Source of the DNA: SG8-4 sp964598225
GTDB lineage: Bacteria; Planctomycetota; Phycisphaerae; Sedimentisphaerales; Anaerobacaceae
DNA: 64,000 nt
NCBI GenBank assembly: GCA_964598225.1
Contig: CAZRBG010000030.1
Location: 1 to 64,000, forward strand
Direction: 5' to 3'
The stretch's first letter is position 1. Every line of letters begins with the position of its first letter. Below are positions 33,241 through 41,904 of the stretch, one piece after another. The notes under the pieces were generated by a model. That model was not told the origin of the DNA. It made no database searches and worked only from the letters and a program-made list of their open reading frames with translations. The translations under genes and the position numbers were made by a program.

Positions 33241-34806
33241 ATGACATATTTACAAAAATCAACTACTGCTCTCTTGTTTTGCTTGTTGTTCACACTGCCC
33301 TGTCACGCTCGTATTTGGAACATCGGAGAGTTCGGAGCCAAAGGCGACAAAACGAATAATGACGGGCCTGCAATCCAGCGGGCTATTGATGCCTGTGCCG
33401 AAGATGGCGGCGGTATGGTCTACGTGCCGTCAGGGGATTATCTTTGCGGGGGCCTGCGGTTGCGTAGTTATGTGAGTCTTTACCTCGAATCCGGCTCCAC
33501 TCTGTGGGTGAGCCCGAAAAAAGAAGATTACCCGCACGGAAACCGCTTTCTCTACGCCGAGGACCAGAGCCGCGTCACAATCGAGGGAAGGGGCACGATC
33601 CACGGCACGGGGCAGGAGGATCTTCAACGCAAGAGAGGCGACGACAGGCCGCGACCGGAATTCCGCGTGGGAATCCTGCGATTTATCAGATGTGAGAACG
33701 TGACGATCAAAGACGTAACCGTCCGCTACAGCGATAGCTGGACGTTCGATCTGGAGTTCTGCGAGAAGGTCTACATCAGGGGGGTAAGTATCCTCAACAA
33801 CTATTATCGCGTTAATGCCGATGGAATCGATCCGGTTTCATGCACGAACGTGCACATATCGAACTGTTATATCATCGCAGGAGACGACTGCATCGTCTGC
33901 AAAACACGGCAGGGCGCACCGTGCGAAGACATTGTCGTCACGAACTGCACGATGTCCTCGATTGCAACAGCAGTCAAGATCGGGACCGAATCGCCGAGTG
34001 ATTTCAGAAATATCCGCGTGTCCAACTGTGTGATCCGAGATTCCACAGTCGGGATCGGTATGTACATCAAGGACGGCGCGACGGCCGAGCGGATCAGCTT
34101 CTCGAACTGCTCCATAGAGACGATTCGCAAACCTGAGCTCTGCAAAGAATACCTGAAGCACTCGGTCTATCCGATCTTCGTGGATATCGAGAAACGCAAT
34201 CCTGATTCGAAGATCGGAAGAATCCGGGATTTGACGTTCTCGGATATAAATATCTTGAGTGATAACGGCATTCTGATTCAGGGAATGAGCCAACCCAACA
34301 TCGAGAATGTCGTTCTAAGAAACATCACCCAGCGAGTCGACCGTCCGTTCGACTTCTCACAACGTAAAAAACACATTGGCGGTCGCACAAGTTCAACGGA
34401 GGATAGGCGGCGGACTGAGTTCGCACAGCAAGAGTCGTATGTAACCCTGGCGAATATCAACGGCTTAACAGTAGACCATTTACAGGTATGGATTCCGGAA
34501 CAGGTTTACGGAAAATTTCCGAGAGCGGCGCTGTTGCTGTACAATGTCAACAATGCCGATCTGGGCCATATTAAGCGAATATCGGGACGAACCGGCGCGG
34601 GAGCGCCTGTGTTGGTCCTTGAGAATTGCCGGGAGGCCTTTGTGTCGAGCTGTAAAGCAATTCCGCAAACAGAAGTGTTTCTTGGCATTGAAGGCCCCAA
34701 AACACAGAGAATATCATTGGCCGGCAATGATTTGAACCAGGCCAGGACGGGAGTTCAAATGGGATCGGATGTGAACAGAGAAGAAGTGAGCGATTTTAAC
34801 AATTAA
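33241..34806 (+). CDS. Exported glycoside hydrolase family 28 (polygalacturonase-like)
   Basis: 521 aa from the ATG at 33241, seven bases after GGAGG; an ATG at 33235 is too close to it. The signal peptide is TTALLFCLLFTLPCHA. The right-handed beta-helix starts with FGAKGDKTNNDGPAIQRAI. Active-site blocks are NADGIDP (usually NTDGID) and GDDCIVCKT, with Asp residues in both; the usual GHG is replaced by IATAVKIGTES, similar to the RIK-type block. Likely splits alpha-galacturonide or rhamnogalacturonide bonds in pectin-type material outside the cell. First gene of a three-gene set on the plus strand. Confidence 0.88.
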   Translation: MTYLQKSTTALLFCLLFTLPCHARIWNIGEFGAKGDKTNNDGPAIQRAIDACAEDGGGMVYVPSGDYLCGGLRLRSYVSLYLESGSTLWVSPKKEDYPHGNRFLYAEDQSRVTIEGRGTIHGTGQEDLQRKRGDDRPRPEFRVGILRFIRCENVTIKDVTVRYSDSWTFDLEFCEKVYIRGVSILNNYYRVNADGIDPVSCTNVHISNCYIIAGDDCIVCKTRQGAPCEDIVVTNCTMSSIATAVKIGTESPSDFRNIRVSNCVIRDSTVGIGMYIKDGATAERISFSNCSIETIRKPELCKEYLKHSVYPIFVDIEKRNPDSKIGRIRDLTFSDINILSDNGILIQGMSQPNIENVVLRNITQRVDRPFDFSQRKKHIGGRTSSTEDRRRTEFAQQESYVTLANINGLTVDHLQVWIPEQVYGKFPRAALLLYNVNNADLGHIKRISGRTGAGAPVLVLENCREAFVSSCKAIPQTEVFLGIEGPKTQRISLAGNDLNQARTGVQMGSDVNREEVSDFNN

Positions 34807-34822
34807 TCCAGAGATATTAATT

Positions 34823-36427
34823 ATGCGAAGAATCAATAGTCTGCTGGCCGTAACTGCAATTCTTGCCGTTTCGAGTTCCGCGGCCGTATTTCAGTATAAC
34901 GTGCCTGTCGAAACAAATAAGGGAGAGCGGCCGGCATTTTTATGGATTCCGCCAGAGGCAAATCAGGTCCGCGGTGTGGTAATCGGCGGCATGACCCTAA
35001 TGGAGCGCGAGTTCGCCAAAGATCCGCTGATCCGCATCGCTTGCAAAGATCAGCAACTGGCTATTGTCTTCCTCAAGTGCGGGTTGAGCCGGGCAGATAT
35101 ACAAAAGCTGCTCGACGAACTGGCAAAAATATCCGGCTACCAGGAGTTGTCGATCGCGCCGCTGATGTTCGTCGGACACTCAGCCGGCGGACCGCAAGCC
35201 AAAACGTTAGGCATCAAGATGTACAAGCGTTGTTTTGGACTCGTTCAATACCGAGGCGGCGTGCCGGGCGGCAAAGAGAGCGTTCCACCGGGCGTGCCGG
35301 TGCTGATGATGATCGGCCAGTTCGATGAGTTCGGCGGGACGATGCGAAATGAGGCCAGTCGAGAAACATGGCAGGGTGGACGGGATGCTCTCGCAGCATA
35401 TCGGGCACAGGATCCCCGAAATCTGGCGAGCATCGTAGTCGAGCCAGGCGCCGGGCACTTCGCCTGGTCCGATCGCAATTCTGAGTACCTGGCTCTTTTT
35501 ATCCGCAAGGCGGCTCAAGCCTGTATTCCTGGCGACTGGCCGATTGATTCTATTGAGCCTGTTACTCTAAAGCAAATTGACCACACGACCGGCTGGCTCT
35601 CCGATTTAGCAATAGAGAAACAAACACAATCCGATCCAGCGTGCTGGCATGCTTATGAAGGCGAAAAAGAAGCGGCGGCCTGGCATTTCGACAGGGAAAT
35701 AGCTCAAGCCACGGTTGCATATCACGCCGGCGGATTCGACAAAAAGGACCAGTTCGTAAAGTGGAACGATCCATACTGGGTCGATGCCGGCACACGGTTC
35801 TTTTTCACGAAGCTCAAATGGATCGGCGACGGGCAGACGTTCGAGGTCCATCCGGTTTATGCCGATACGTATCCATCCCAACACAAAGGCCGGGGACCGC
35901 AGTGGCTCGAAGCGGGCAAGCCCGTCGGACATTCTGACGCTCCGATTCTCGTCCGACAGGTCAGCGGGCCGGTCGTCGCGACGAGTAAGCATACCTTGCG
36001 TATGCAGTACGACGCTCTGGCGCCGGCGACCGAACGCTCTCGCGTTACCTTCATGGCCTATAGCAACGGCGACGCCGAGTATCGCTACGCCGAGCAGGTG
36101 GGAATGATGCCGCGAGGCTTTGCCGGCCTCAAGAAAGGCACGTCTCAGACTATAACTTTCCCGCCGATTGGAGACCTGACCGTAGACAGCAGTCCGGCCG
36201 AGCTAAAAGCAACAAGCGATTCCGGTCTGCCGGTCGAATACCACATCGGCTGCGGCCCTGCCGTCATAGTTGACGGCAAACTGCACATTGCCGAGATTCC
36301 CGTTCGTGCCGCCTTTCCGATTGCTATTAGTGTTGTGGCTTACCAGTTCGGCAGCGGCGTCGAACCTTTAGTCAAAACCGCCGAGCCGGTTGAGAAGATA
36401 ATCCAAATAAGGAGACAATATCCATGA
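34823..36427 (+). CDS. Exported alpha/beta hydrolase, probable carbohydrate esterase
   Basis: 534 aa with a signal peptide (LLAVTAILAVSSSAAV). The alpha/beta fold triad is visible: nucleophile Ser in VGHSAGG (near residue 115), Asp in IGQFDEFG (near 167) and His in GAGHFAWSD (near 213). Residues 260-530 form a second, beta-rich region of unknown type. It sits 16 bases after the GH28 gene and overlaps the next gene by four bases (ATGA), so an operon for pectin-like polymer breakdown is likely. Deacetylation or feruloyl-type esterase action is possible; not shown. Confidence 0.8.
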   Translation: MRRINSLLAVTAILAVSSSAAVFQYNVPVETNKGERPAFLWIPPEANQVRGVVIGGMTLMEREFAKDPLIRIACKDQQLAIVFLKCGLSRADIQKLLDELAKISGYQELSIAPLMFVGHSAGGPQAKTLGIKMYKRCFGLVQYRGGVPGGKESVPPGVPVLMMIGQFDEFGGTMRNEASRETWQGGRDALAAYRAQDPRNLASIVVEPGAGHFAWSDRNSEYLALFIRKAAQACIPGDWPIDSIEPVTLKQIDHTTGWLSDLAIEKQTQSDPACWHAYEGEKEAAAWHFDREIAQATVAYHAGGFDKKDQFVKWNDPYWVDAGTRFFFTKLKWIGDGQTFEVHPVYADTYPSQHKGRGPQWLEAGKPVGHSDAPILVRQVSGPVVATSKHTLRMQYDALAPATERSRVTFMAYSNGDAEYRYAEQVGMMPRGFAGLKKGTSQTITFPPIGDLTVDSSPAELKATSDSGLPVEYHIGCGPAVIVDGKLHIAEIPVRAAFPIAISVVAYQFGSGVEPLVKTAEPVEKIIQIRRQYP

Positions 36428-38346
36428 TGTATAGAAGCTGGACAATTGCAGCGGCGTTGAGCCTGCTTCTCAGCGGTGCTCTAATTGCTGACGAGATAAA
36501 TATCCGGCCCGGTCACCCCGAATGGCCGGGAGCGTGGACAACGTACCGAAAAGTGAAATCGCTGGAGGAAGATATCAGGGACCTCAAGGCCCACGGCGTC
36601 GGATTAATAAGTTGGCGAAGCAAGAACGTCGCGCAGGCAAAAGAAGCTCTTGAGACTGCGCGGCGAACCGGTATGAAATATCACATTCACCTGCCAGAAG
36701 TAACCGAACACAAAGGCCTGGTCAAACAAGCCGGCCTGAAACCGGTTCCGGCGGTTATGATAGGCGGCGTGTATCAGGGCAAGGCAATCGACCGCCATGT
36801 CTTCTCTTTCACGGCAAAACCGCATCAGATTCTAATCGAGCCGCCCGTATACAACGCCAAGTTCGCATATACCCGAAAAGGCGGGAAGTTCGGCCATTAT
36901 TTCCCCGACATAGGCGCGCCGTTGCGGGCGGAAATCGTGATCCCGCTCAAGCCCTTCGACGGCAGGCAACATCTGAAGATAATCCGTGCCTCAATATACG
37001 AAGCGCCCGGCGATGCAAAACCGGAAATCGACAGCGTTACCGACGATATGCCCGCCAGCAGCGAGACACGCGATCGCAAGTTGTATTCGATGAAGTTCGA
37101 CCTGACCGGACTCGATGAAGCGATCCTCGACAAGGTCGGTGTAGCCGTATATTGGGAGTACGATGGGTATCCGGCTTACTGGATGTTCGGGCGGGGAACC
37201 GTCAGCGCCGCCGCAAAGAGCACTCAGGAAGCGCTGAGAATCGAAACGCGCAAGGTCCTCAACAAGTGGATTCCTGCGAACGGAGGAACTTTCGCGAGCG
37301 ATGTGGTCCTGGCGACGCGCTTCGGGGATGAGTGTTTCTACACGACCGGCCACCTGAACGGACCGGCCGCGAATTATCCACTCTGGGACTACAGCGAGCC
37401 GTCCATCGCGGCGTATCGCGAAAAGGCCGGCCGGATCGAGTATCCGAGGACGTGGGGCTTTCCCGAAATCTATGGGCCGGACGCTTATGCCTGGTGGCTG
37501 TACAACCTGCATGAAAGCTGCGCCCGGCTTTGCGGCGTAGTCCGGGAGGAAATCGACCGCCGCGCGCCGGGCTTGCTGCTGTTTCGCAACACCACGCGTA
37601 TGGGCGTGTTCCATCAGTCCAACGATTTCGACGGATCGGGACAGGAACTGCTTACGCAAAATCTCGATATCGTCCACTTCGATCCGTATCCCGTCGGAGC
37701 GGGAGGTTACAAGCCGGTCATCCCCCGCGACATGAGCTACGGCGCGGGTCTGGCACGGCGGTACGACAAGCTGCTCATCCCCTGGATGCAGGCCCACACT
37801 TACGCGCCCGGAGGCCTGACGGATGTTTCGCCCGAACAGGTCGAGAAGATGGCCGCCGAGCAATGGGTGCATGGCGTCGATGCGATAATCTGGCTGGGCT
37901 ACGGCTCGACCTTTCCGGAATCCAGGCCCGACAGTTGGCAGCGGGCGGGCAAGTTTCACGAGAAGCTCGATGCAACACCTCCTCCCAAACCAAAAGCTCG
38001 GCTTGCCGCGCTGAGGCCCTACCGCACGTGGGCGCTCTCAAGTCAAAGTGACGGACAAATCCGAAATCCCGCCGACTGGATGCTCCGGCAGTTTCTCGAA
38101 GTCTGGTCTGTCAAGCACGGCCTGCCGTACGACGTATTCGAAGTGCCGCCGGAAGTCGATGTCGCCCCAAACGAGCAGCTAAACACCGAACTGAAGAAAT
38201 ATCCGATGATCGTCTCAACCGTGGCGTATGAAGGCGCAATGATAATCGGGGCCGGAACCGAGGGCAAGGCCGTTGACCCATCAACGGCCGGTCAAGTTCG
38301 CAAGCGATTCGAGCAGGAAATTGCCTCACGCGGCTGGATTGAGTAA
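36424..38346 (+). CDS. Exported TIM-barrel-like protein of unknown family (GH-A-like)
   Basis: 640 aa with a signal peptide (AAALSLLLSGALIA). Not assigned to a known family by eye. The N-terminal part has barrel-like strands (WTTYRKVKSLEEDIRDLKAHGVGLISW, TGMKYHIHLPEV); the centre has TRFGDECFYTTGHLNG, NLHESCARLCGVVREEIDRRAPGLLLFRNT and DIVHFDPYPVGAGGY, similar in layout to clan GH-A/GH42 hydrolases, with Glu in GDECFY and several Asp/Glu candidates. Its start overlaps the esterase-like gene by four bases. Probably an exported glycan hydrolase for the same substrate; uncertain. Confidence 0.7.
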   Translation: MMYRSWTIAAALSLLLSGALIADEINIRPGHPEWPGAWTTYRKVKSLEEDIRDLKAHGVGLISWRSKNVAQAKEALETARRTGMKYHIHLPEVTEHKGLVKQAGLKPVPAVMIGGVYQGKAIDRHVFSFTAKPHQILIEPPVYNAKFAYTRKGGKFGHYFPDIGAPLRAEIVIPLKPFDGRQHLKIIRASIYEAPGDAKPEIDSVTDDMPASSETRDRKLYSMKFDLTGLDEAILDKVGVAVYWEYDGYPAYWMFGRGTVSAAAKSTQEALRIETRKVLNKWIPANGGTFASDVVLATRFGDECFYTTGHLNGPAANYPLWDYSEPSIAAYREKAGRIEYPRTWGFPEIYGPDAYAWWLYNLHESCARLCGVVREEIDRRAPGLLLFRNTTRMGVFHQSNDFDGSGQELLTQNLDIVHFDPYPVGAGGYKPVIPRDMSYGAGLARRYDKLLIPWMQAHTYAPGGLTDVSPEQVEKMAAEQWVHGVDAIIWLGYGSTFPESRPDSWQRAGKFHEKLDATPPPKPKARLAALRPYRTWALSSQSDGQIRNPADWMLRQFLEVWSVKHGLPYDVFEVPPEVDVAPNEQLNTELKKYPMIVSTVAYEGAMIIGAGTEGKAVDPSTAGQVRKRFEQEIASRGWIE

Positions 38347-38695
38347 TAAGAGCCATCGGCAGTACTGTAACTACTCTTATTTAGTGGGTAGAGCAGACGG
38401 GATCGTGGCGAGGCCGCCCCGGCCTTGTGTCCCGCCGGCATCCTGCCGTCGCGCGCACTATAGAGTACAAGGGCGAGACGCCCTCGCCACGGACTGCGTC
38501 AGCGACCACCAATTTAAGGTAGTCGTAGTACTACCGCGCTGCCTACGTACATGTTTAAAGAGACACAGCCAGCCCAAACGACAATCTGGATGAGGCTGCC
38601 ACCCATCGTTCGTAGTGACGCCGTCAGGCGTTTTTTAAATGCCCTTACGGGCACACTACAAACGATCGGTGGCAGCCTCAAGCTCTTACATACCG
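38347..38695. repeat. Intergenic repeat cluster with a long inverted repeat
   Basis: Arms 38592-38617 and 38654-38679 (gaggctgccaccc... and its complement) match at 24 of 26 positions and enclose the tgacgccgtcaggcgtttttt block seen at 2016 and 44351. Upstream, 38404-38422 (gtggcgaggccgccccggcc) and 38472-38491 (gggcgagacgccctcgccac) are further GC-rich palindromes related to 2094-2117. No gene. The structure lies between convergent genes and may help terminate transcription on both strands. Confidence 0.75.
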
Positions 38696-41662
38696 TTACC
38701 GGGCGCCTCTGTCGAGATCGGCAGGCAAAGGTTCGAAAGAAAGCCTCGACCATGGCTTGACATGTCCTTTTTTGAGGAGAACCTCTGTCGTGCCATTTCG
38801 CTGCAGAGCCGCTTGGTACGTGCCGTCCGTACCCAGATGAATGATCTCCGATTCGTCGCCCAGACTTACGCGAACGCAGGTTGGTGAAAATCTCTCAACC
38901 TTGGGCCCTCTTTGGCCTCGGCGGTGCGGAATGAGCAAAACGAGCCAGTTGGTTCTGCCGGCATCGCCTTTGACGCGCAGCCATTTGCCCATCTCGCCGC
39001 TGTGCTCGAAGTTTTTGTCCCACGTACCCGGCTGAAAATCCTCCGGGATATAGTGGCCGAAATGCTCGTCTTCGTATTCTTCTCCCTTGAAATTTCGGAG
39101 ACTGCCCTTGGTTCGCTGCCTGCTCCAGCCCCACTGGCGTTTCTCGAAAGACTCTATCCTCGGCTCGACAAAATGTACATTAACGTCGACGTCAAGCTGA
39201 CCCGGAAAGAAGAAGGTCCGGCCGTTTCGGCGTATGTCGCGCGCCAGCATGTGCAGGTTCCACCACACCTGCTGCGGAGAAGAAATCTCATCCCGCACCA
39301 CCAGATAGTCGGCAATCTTGCTTCGCTTCGGATCGTGCTTGACCAGCACCGCATACCGCCGCGTCGTCCAGGGCTCATTCTCCGACAGGTAACTCGTCGG
39401 ATATTCCCATCCCGGCTTGATTGTATGGTGCGGCTCCATCGGGACGTGACTAATTCGCCGGGTCTGTTCGTCGGCCACGAAAACAACGGCCGCATCTGAA
39501 CTCGCGAACGCTCGCCGGACAGCAACGGCGACAGGCCGCAGCCCGTTCATATCCGGGCGATTGTGCATCGAAGCGCTCCAGGGTCTCGGCGAGTAATGAC
39601 ACGCATAATCCAGCGCCAACGGCGTGCCCAGGCTGCAAAAATAGAAAGACAGTTCATCGCCCTGGTAGTGATTTCTGGCCGGACCGGCTTTGATCGTAAC
39701 GAACGATTCGTGCCCGTCATTGTAGGGGTTTCCCCGCAACATCGCGCCGAAGCCATAGAACTCTCTGCTGCTTAGGTCAAGGGCAGCGTCCCACTTCTGC
39801 GGAAAGCGTTTTAGCTGCCGGGCAAACAGATCGTCAACACCTTCATAGAATTGCCCCATCTCATTCAATTCCTTTACGTAACTGCCCGGATGGGTGTCTC
39901 CTATGGGGGCTTTCTGGCGCCTGCCGTAGCGCGGATCAACCGGGCCGTGCATACAGGCGAGATAATTCGCAACCTCTTTCAAACGCGGCCATTTCTCAAA
40001 TGGCCGGGCCAGCCCCGCGTCTTTGACCATCTTTGCGTAATCGGCTATGTGAAAAAAGAACGCCGAATAGCTCAGGCTCTCCTGCCACGCCCCGCCGGGA
40101 TAACTGTCGCGCATAAGGTTCTTATGTAATTCATCGACGCCGTAATTCGTCCAGCGATCAGCGTGCGGATGATCCGGCATTAAAAGGCCGATCTGCAACG
40201 GGACATTGTACATATCGGTGTGGAAATTGGGATTTCCCACGTTTCGCCAATCGTATTGCGGTCCCGGCCAATAATCAGGGTCCATAAATACATACGCGAG
40301 CATGGCGAGGTCCCGGCTCCTGACTTTCCTGCCGCTTTCGACCATTTTGCCAAGGTTCGACCTCACTCGCCGCGGAAACGTCGTCGGATTCAACTGATGG
40401 CGATTGAACGGACCGAACCAGGCCTTTGCCAGGCCGTAATCGTACTGCTCGGCGTCGGATTGCCAGTGGAGAATCCATTCGTTCAGCACCCCCTCCAGCG
40501 GTATATCCGCCCGCGCCCGCGTTAATAGATCCAACTTTTCGCGGACCTCGATCGGGCCGGGAATTATCGCCCACTTTCGTTTTCCGCCGTTTGTGGGAAT
40601 CTTGAGCCAGACCCGCCCGGCTTTTTCCCGGTGGCCGTGTACTGAAAGATTCTGAGAAACCAGGCTTACTCCCTCCGGCGTCGCCCACTCACTGCCCCGA
40701 ACTGTTGCAAACCCGATGCCGTGGTCGGCGCCGGAGTTGTAGATGAAGGCATACGGACCGCCTCCGTACCATATATCTCTCCAGACCGGGCCCAAGGTCG
40801 CGATGGGATGCTGAGGCGGCTGAATCGTCGAATCTTCTTTTTTGCCGCCGGGGCGGAAGGTGCGAGCATTGTACGTGTGCGGATGGTAGACGAAATCCGC
40901 TTTCAGGCGGGCCATGTCGAACCTGATGTATGAGCCGGATCCAAGTGAATATTCATCGGAGACGTCTATCCAGGGATCGCCGGCGCGAAACTTGAACTCA
41001 ATCCGATATTGATGATTCGGATTCCTGAATCGGAAAGTCCGTCTCAGTATGCACCTCGCCGGTCCTTTCTCGATCCACCGGTCTTTAACGCCCAGAGCTC
41101 CAACGCCCTCAGGCCAGGCGAACGTCCCCAGATTCCCGGCTCCGCCAACGGCAGCAACCGAATTTATCGGCATAGGAACCGACGCGTCGAAAACCACCTC
41201 ATAGATTCCATTATTAACTGTAATGCGATTGCTGTCTTCGTGTACCAACAGCTTCGGAAGTTTCGGCCCCTGCGTATTATTCTGATCGAAAGCAACGATT
41301 TTTAGCATTGTCGAACTGTTTTTGTCGAGACGAATATTGGCAAGTACTCTTAATTCGACGGCGCCCTTGAGGACTTCGGTTTCTCTCAGCAGCCTGCCCT
41401 CGCGATAGAACTGGGCGGGGACTACGGAATCCTTATCCTTGCCGCGTGATTGCAGCAGCCGCATTCGGTCAACAGTAATCTCTTTGCCTTCGGTCTCAAC
41501 CGCTACGTCGAATGTAATCCATTCATCCCGCCAGCTTACGCCCAGAGGTTCGTCTATTACAAACCCGCCAAGCTCGGAAGTTTCTGCCGGTGACGACAGC
41601 GCCGGCGAATTCAACAAGCTTATAATCGCCATTATGACTTTGAGCGTTATTCTCGTTCTCAC
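38696..41662 (-). CDS. Large exported polysaccharide lyase-like protein
   Basis: 988 aa, GTG start (41660-41662) with aagga eight bases upstream, signal peptide ending near LSSPAET. The plan is a beta-sandwich N-terminal region (residues 40-380), a helical region (400-620, with GAWQESLSYSAFFFHIADYAKMV) and a C-terminal beta-sandwich with NHYQGDELSFYFCSLGTPLALDYACHY, like the heparinase II/III-like domain of alginate, heparin and ulvan lyases. Catalytic residues cannot be named with confidence (Tyr and His around ESLSYSAF and NHYQ are candidates). Transcribed away from the next gene, convergent with the pectin operon. A lyase is the best guess; a non-lytic hydrolase is not excluded. Confidence 0.6.
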   Translation of the reverse strand: MRTRITLKVIMAIISLLNSPALSSPAETSELGGFVIDEPLGVSWRDEWITFDVAVETEGKEITVDRMRLLQSRGKDKDSVVPAQFYREGRLLRETEVLKGAVELRVLANIRLDKNSSTMLKIVAFDQNNTQGPKLPKLLVHEDSNRITVNNGIYEVVFDASVPMPINSVAAVGGAGNLGTFAWPEGVGALGVKDRWIEKGPARCILRRTFRFRNPNHQYRIEFKFRAGDPWIDVSDEYSLGSGSYIRFDMARLKADFVYHPHTYNARTFRPGGKKEDSTIQPPQHPIATLGPVWRDIWYGGGPYAFIYNSGADHGIGFATVRGSEWATPEGVSLVSQNLSVHGHREKAGRVWLKIPTNGGKRKWAIIPGPIEVREKLDLLTRARADIPLEGVLNEWILHWQSDAEQYDYGLAKAWFGPFNRHQLNPTTFPRRVRSNLGKMVESGRKVRSRDLAMLAYVFMDPDYWPGPQYDWRNVGNPNFHTDMYNVPLQIGLLMPDHPHADRWTNYGVDELHKNLMRDSYPGGAWQESLSYSAFFFHIADYAKMVKDAGLARPFEKWPRLKEVANYLACMHGPVDPRYGRRQKAPIGDTHPGSYVKELNEMGQFYEGVDDLFARQLKRFPQKWDAALDLSSREFYGFGAMLRGNPYNDGHESFVTIKAGPARNHYQGDELSFYFCSLGTPLALDYACHYSPRPWSASMHNRPDMNGLRPVAVAVRRAFASSDAAVVFVADEQTRRISHVPMEPHHTIKPGWEYPTSYLSENEPWTTRRYAVLVKHDPKRSKIADYLVVRDEISSPQQVWWNLHMLARDIRRNGRTFFFPGQLDVDVNVHFVEPRIESFEKRQWGWSRQRTKGSLRNFKGEEYEDEHFGHYIPEDFQPGTWDKNFEHSGEMGKWLRVKGDAGRTNWLVLLIPHRRGQRGPKVERFSPTCVRVSLGDESEIIHLGTDGTYQAALQRNGTTEVLLKKGHVKPWSRLSFEPLPADLDRGAR

Positions 41663-41820
41663 AGGGAATATCCTTTATCAAGACTGTTGCAAAATTCAGT
41701 TTGTAAGTATATTACTGAATTCGGCGGCGTTCGTCACGAGATTTCAGGAATACCTTTCACTGGACAGGCCATTACGGATCAGACTTGTAGCGAAGAGCTT
41801 GAGAGAGAAACCGTTTATAA

Positions 41821-41849
41821 TTGACTCTGGAGCGATTTTTGACTATCCT
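41821..41849 (+). promoter_or_regulatory. Promoter candidate upstream of the HzsA-related gene
   Basis: TTGACT (41821-41826), spacer of 17 bases, TATCCT (41844-41849). Moderate match only. It points toward the ATG at 41905. The rest of the 41663-41904 gap shows nothing else recognisable. Confidence 0.35.
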
Positions 41850-41904
41850 TGGATAGTGTTTTCGGCATCGAAGCCGGCAGGACAATTTCGTTTGGGACGC
41901 GGCT

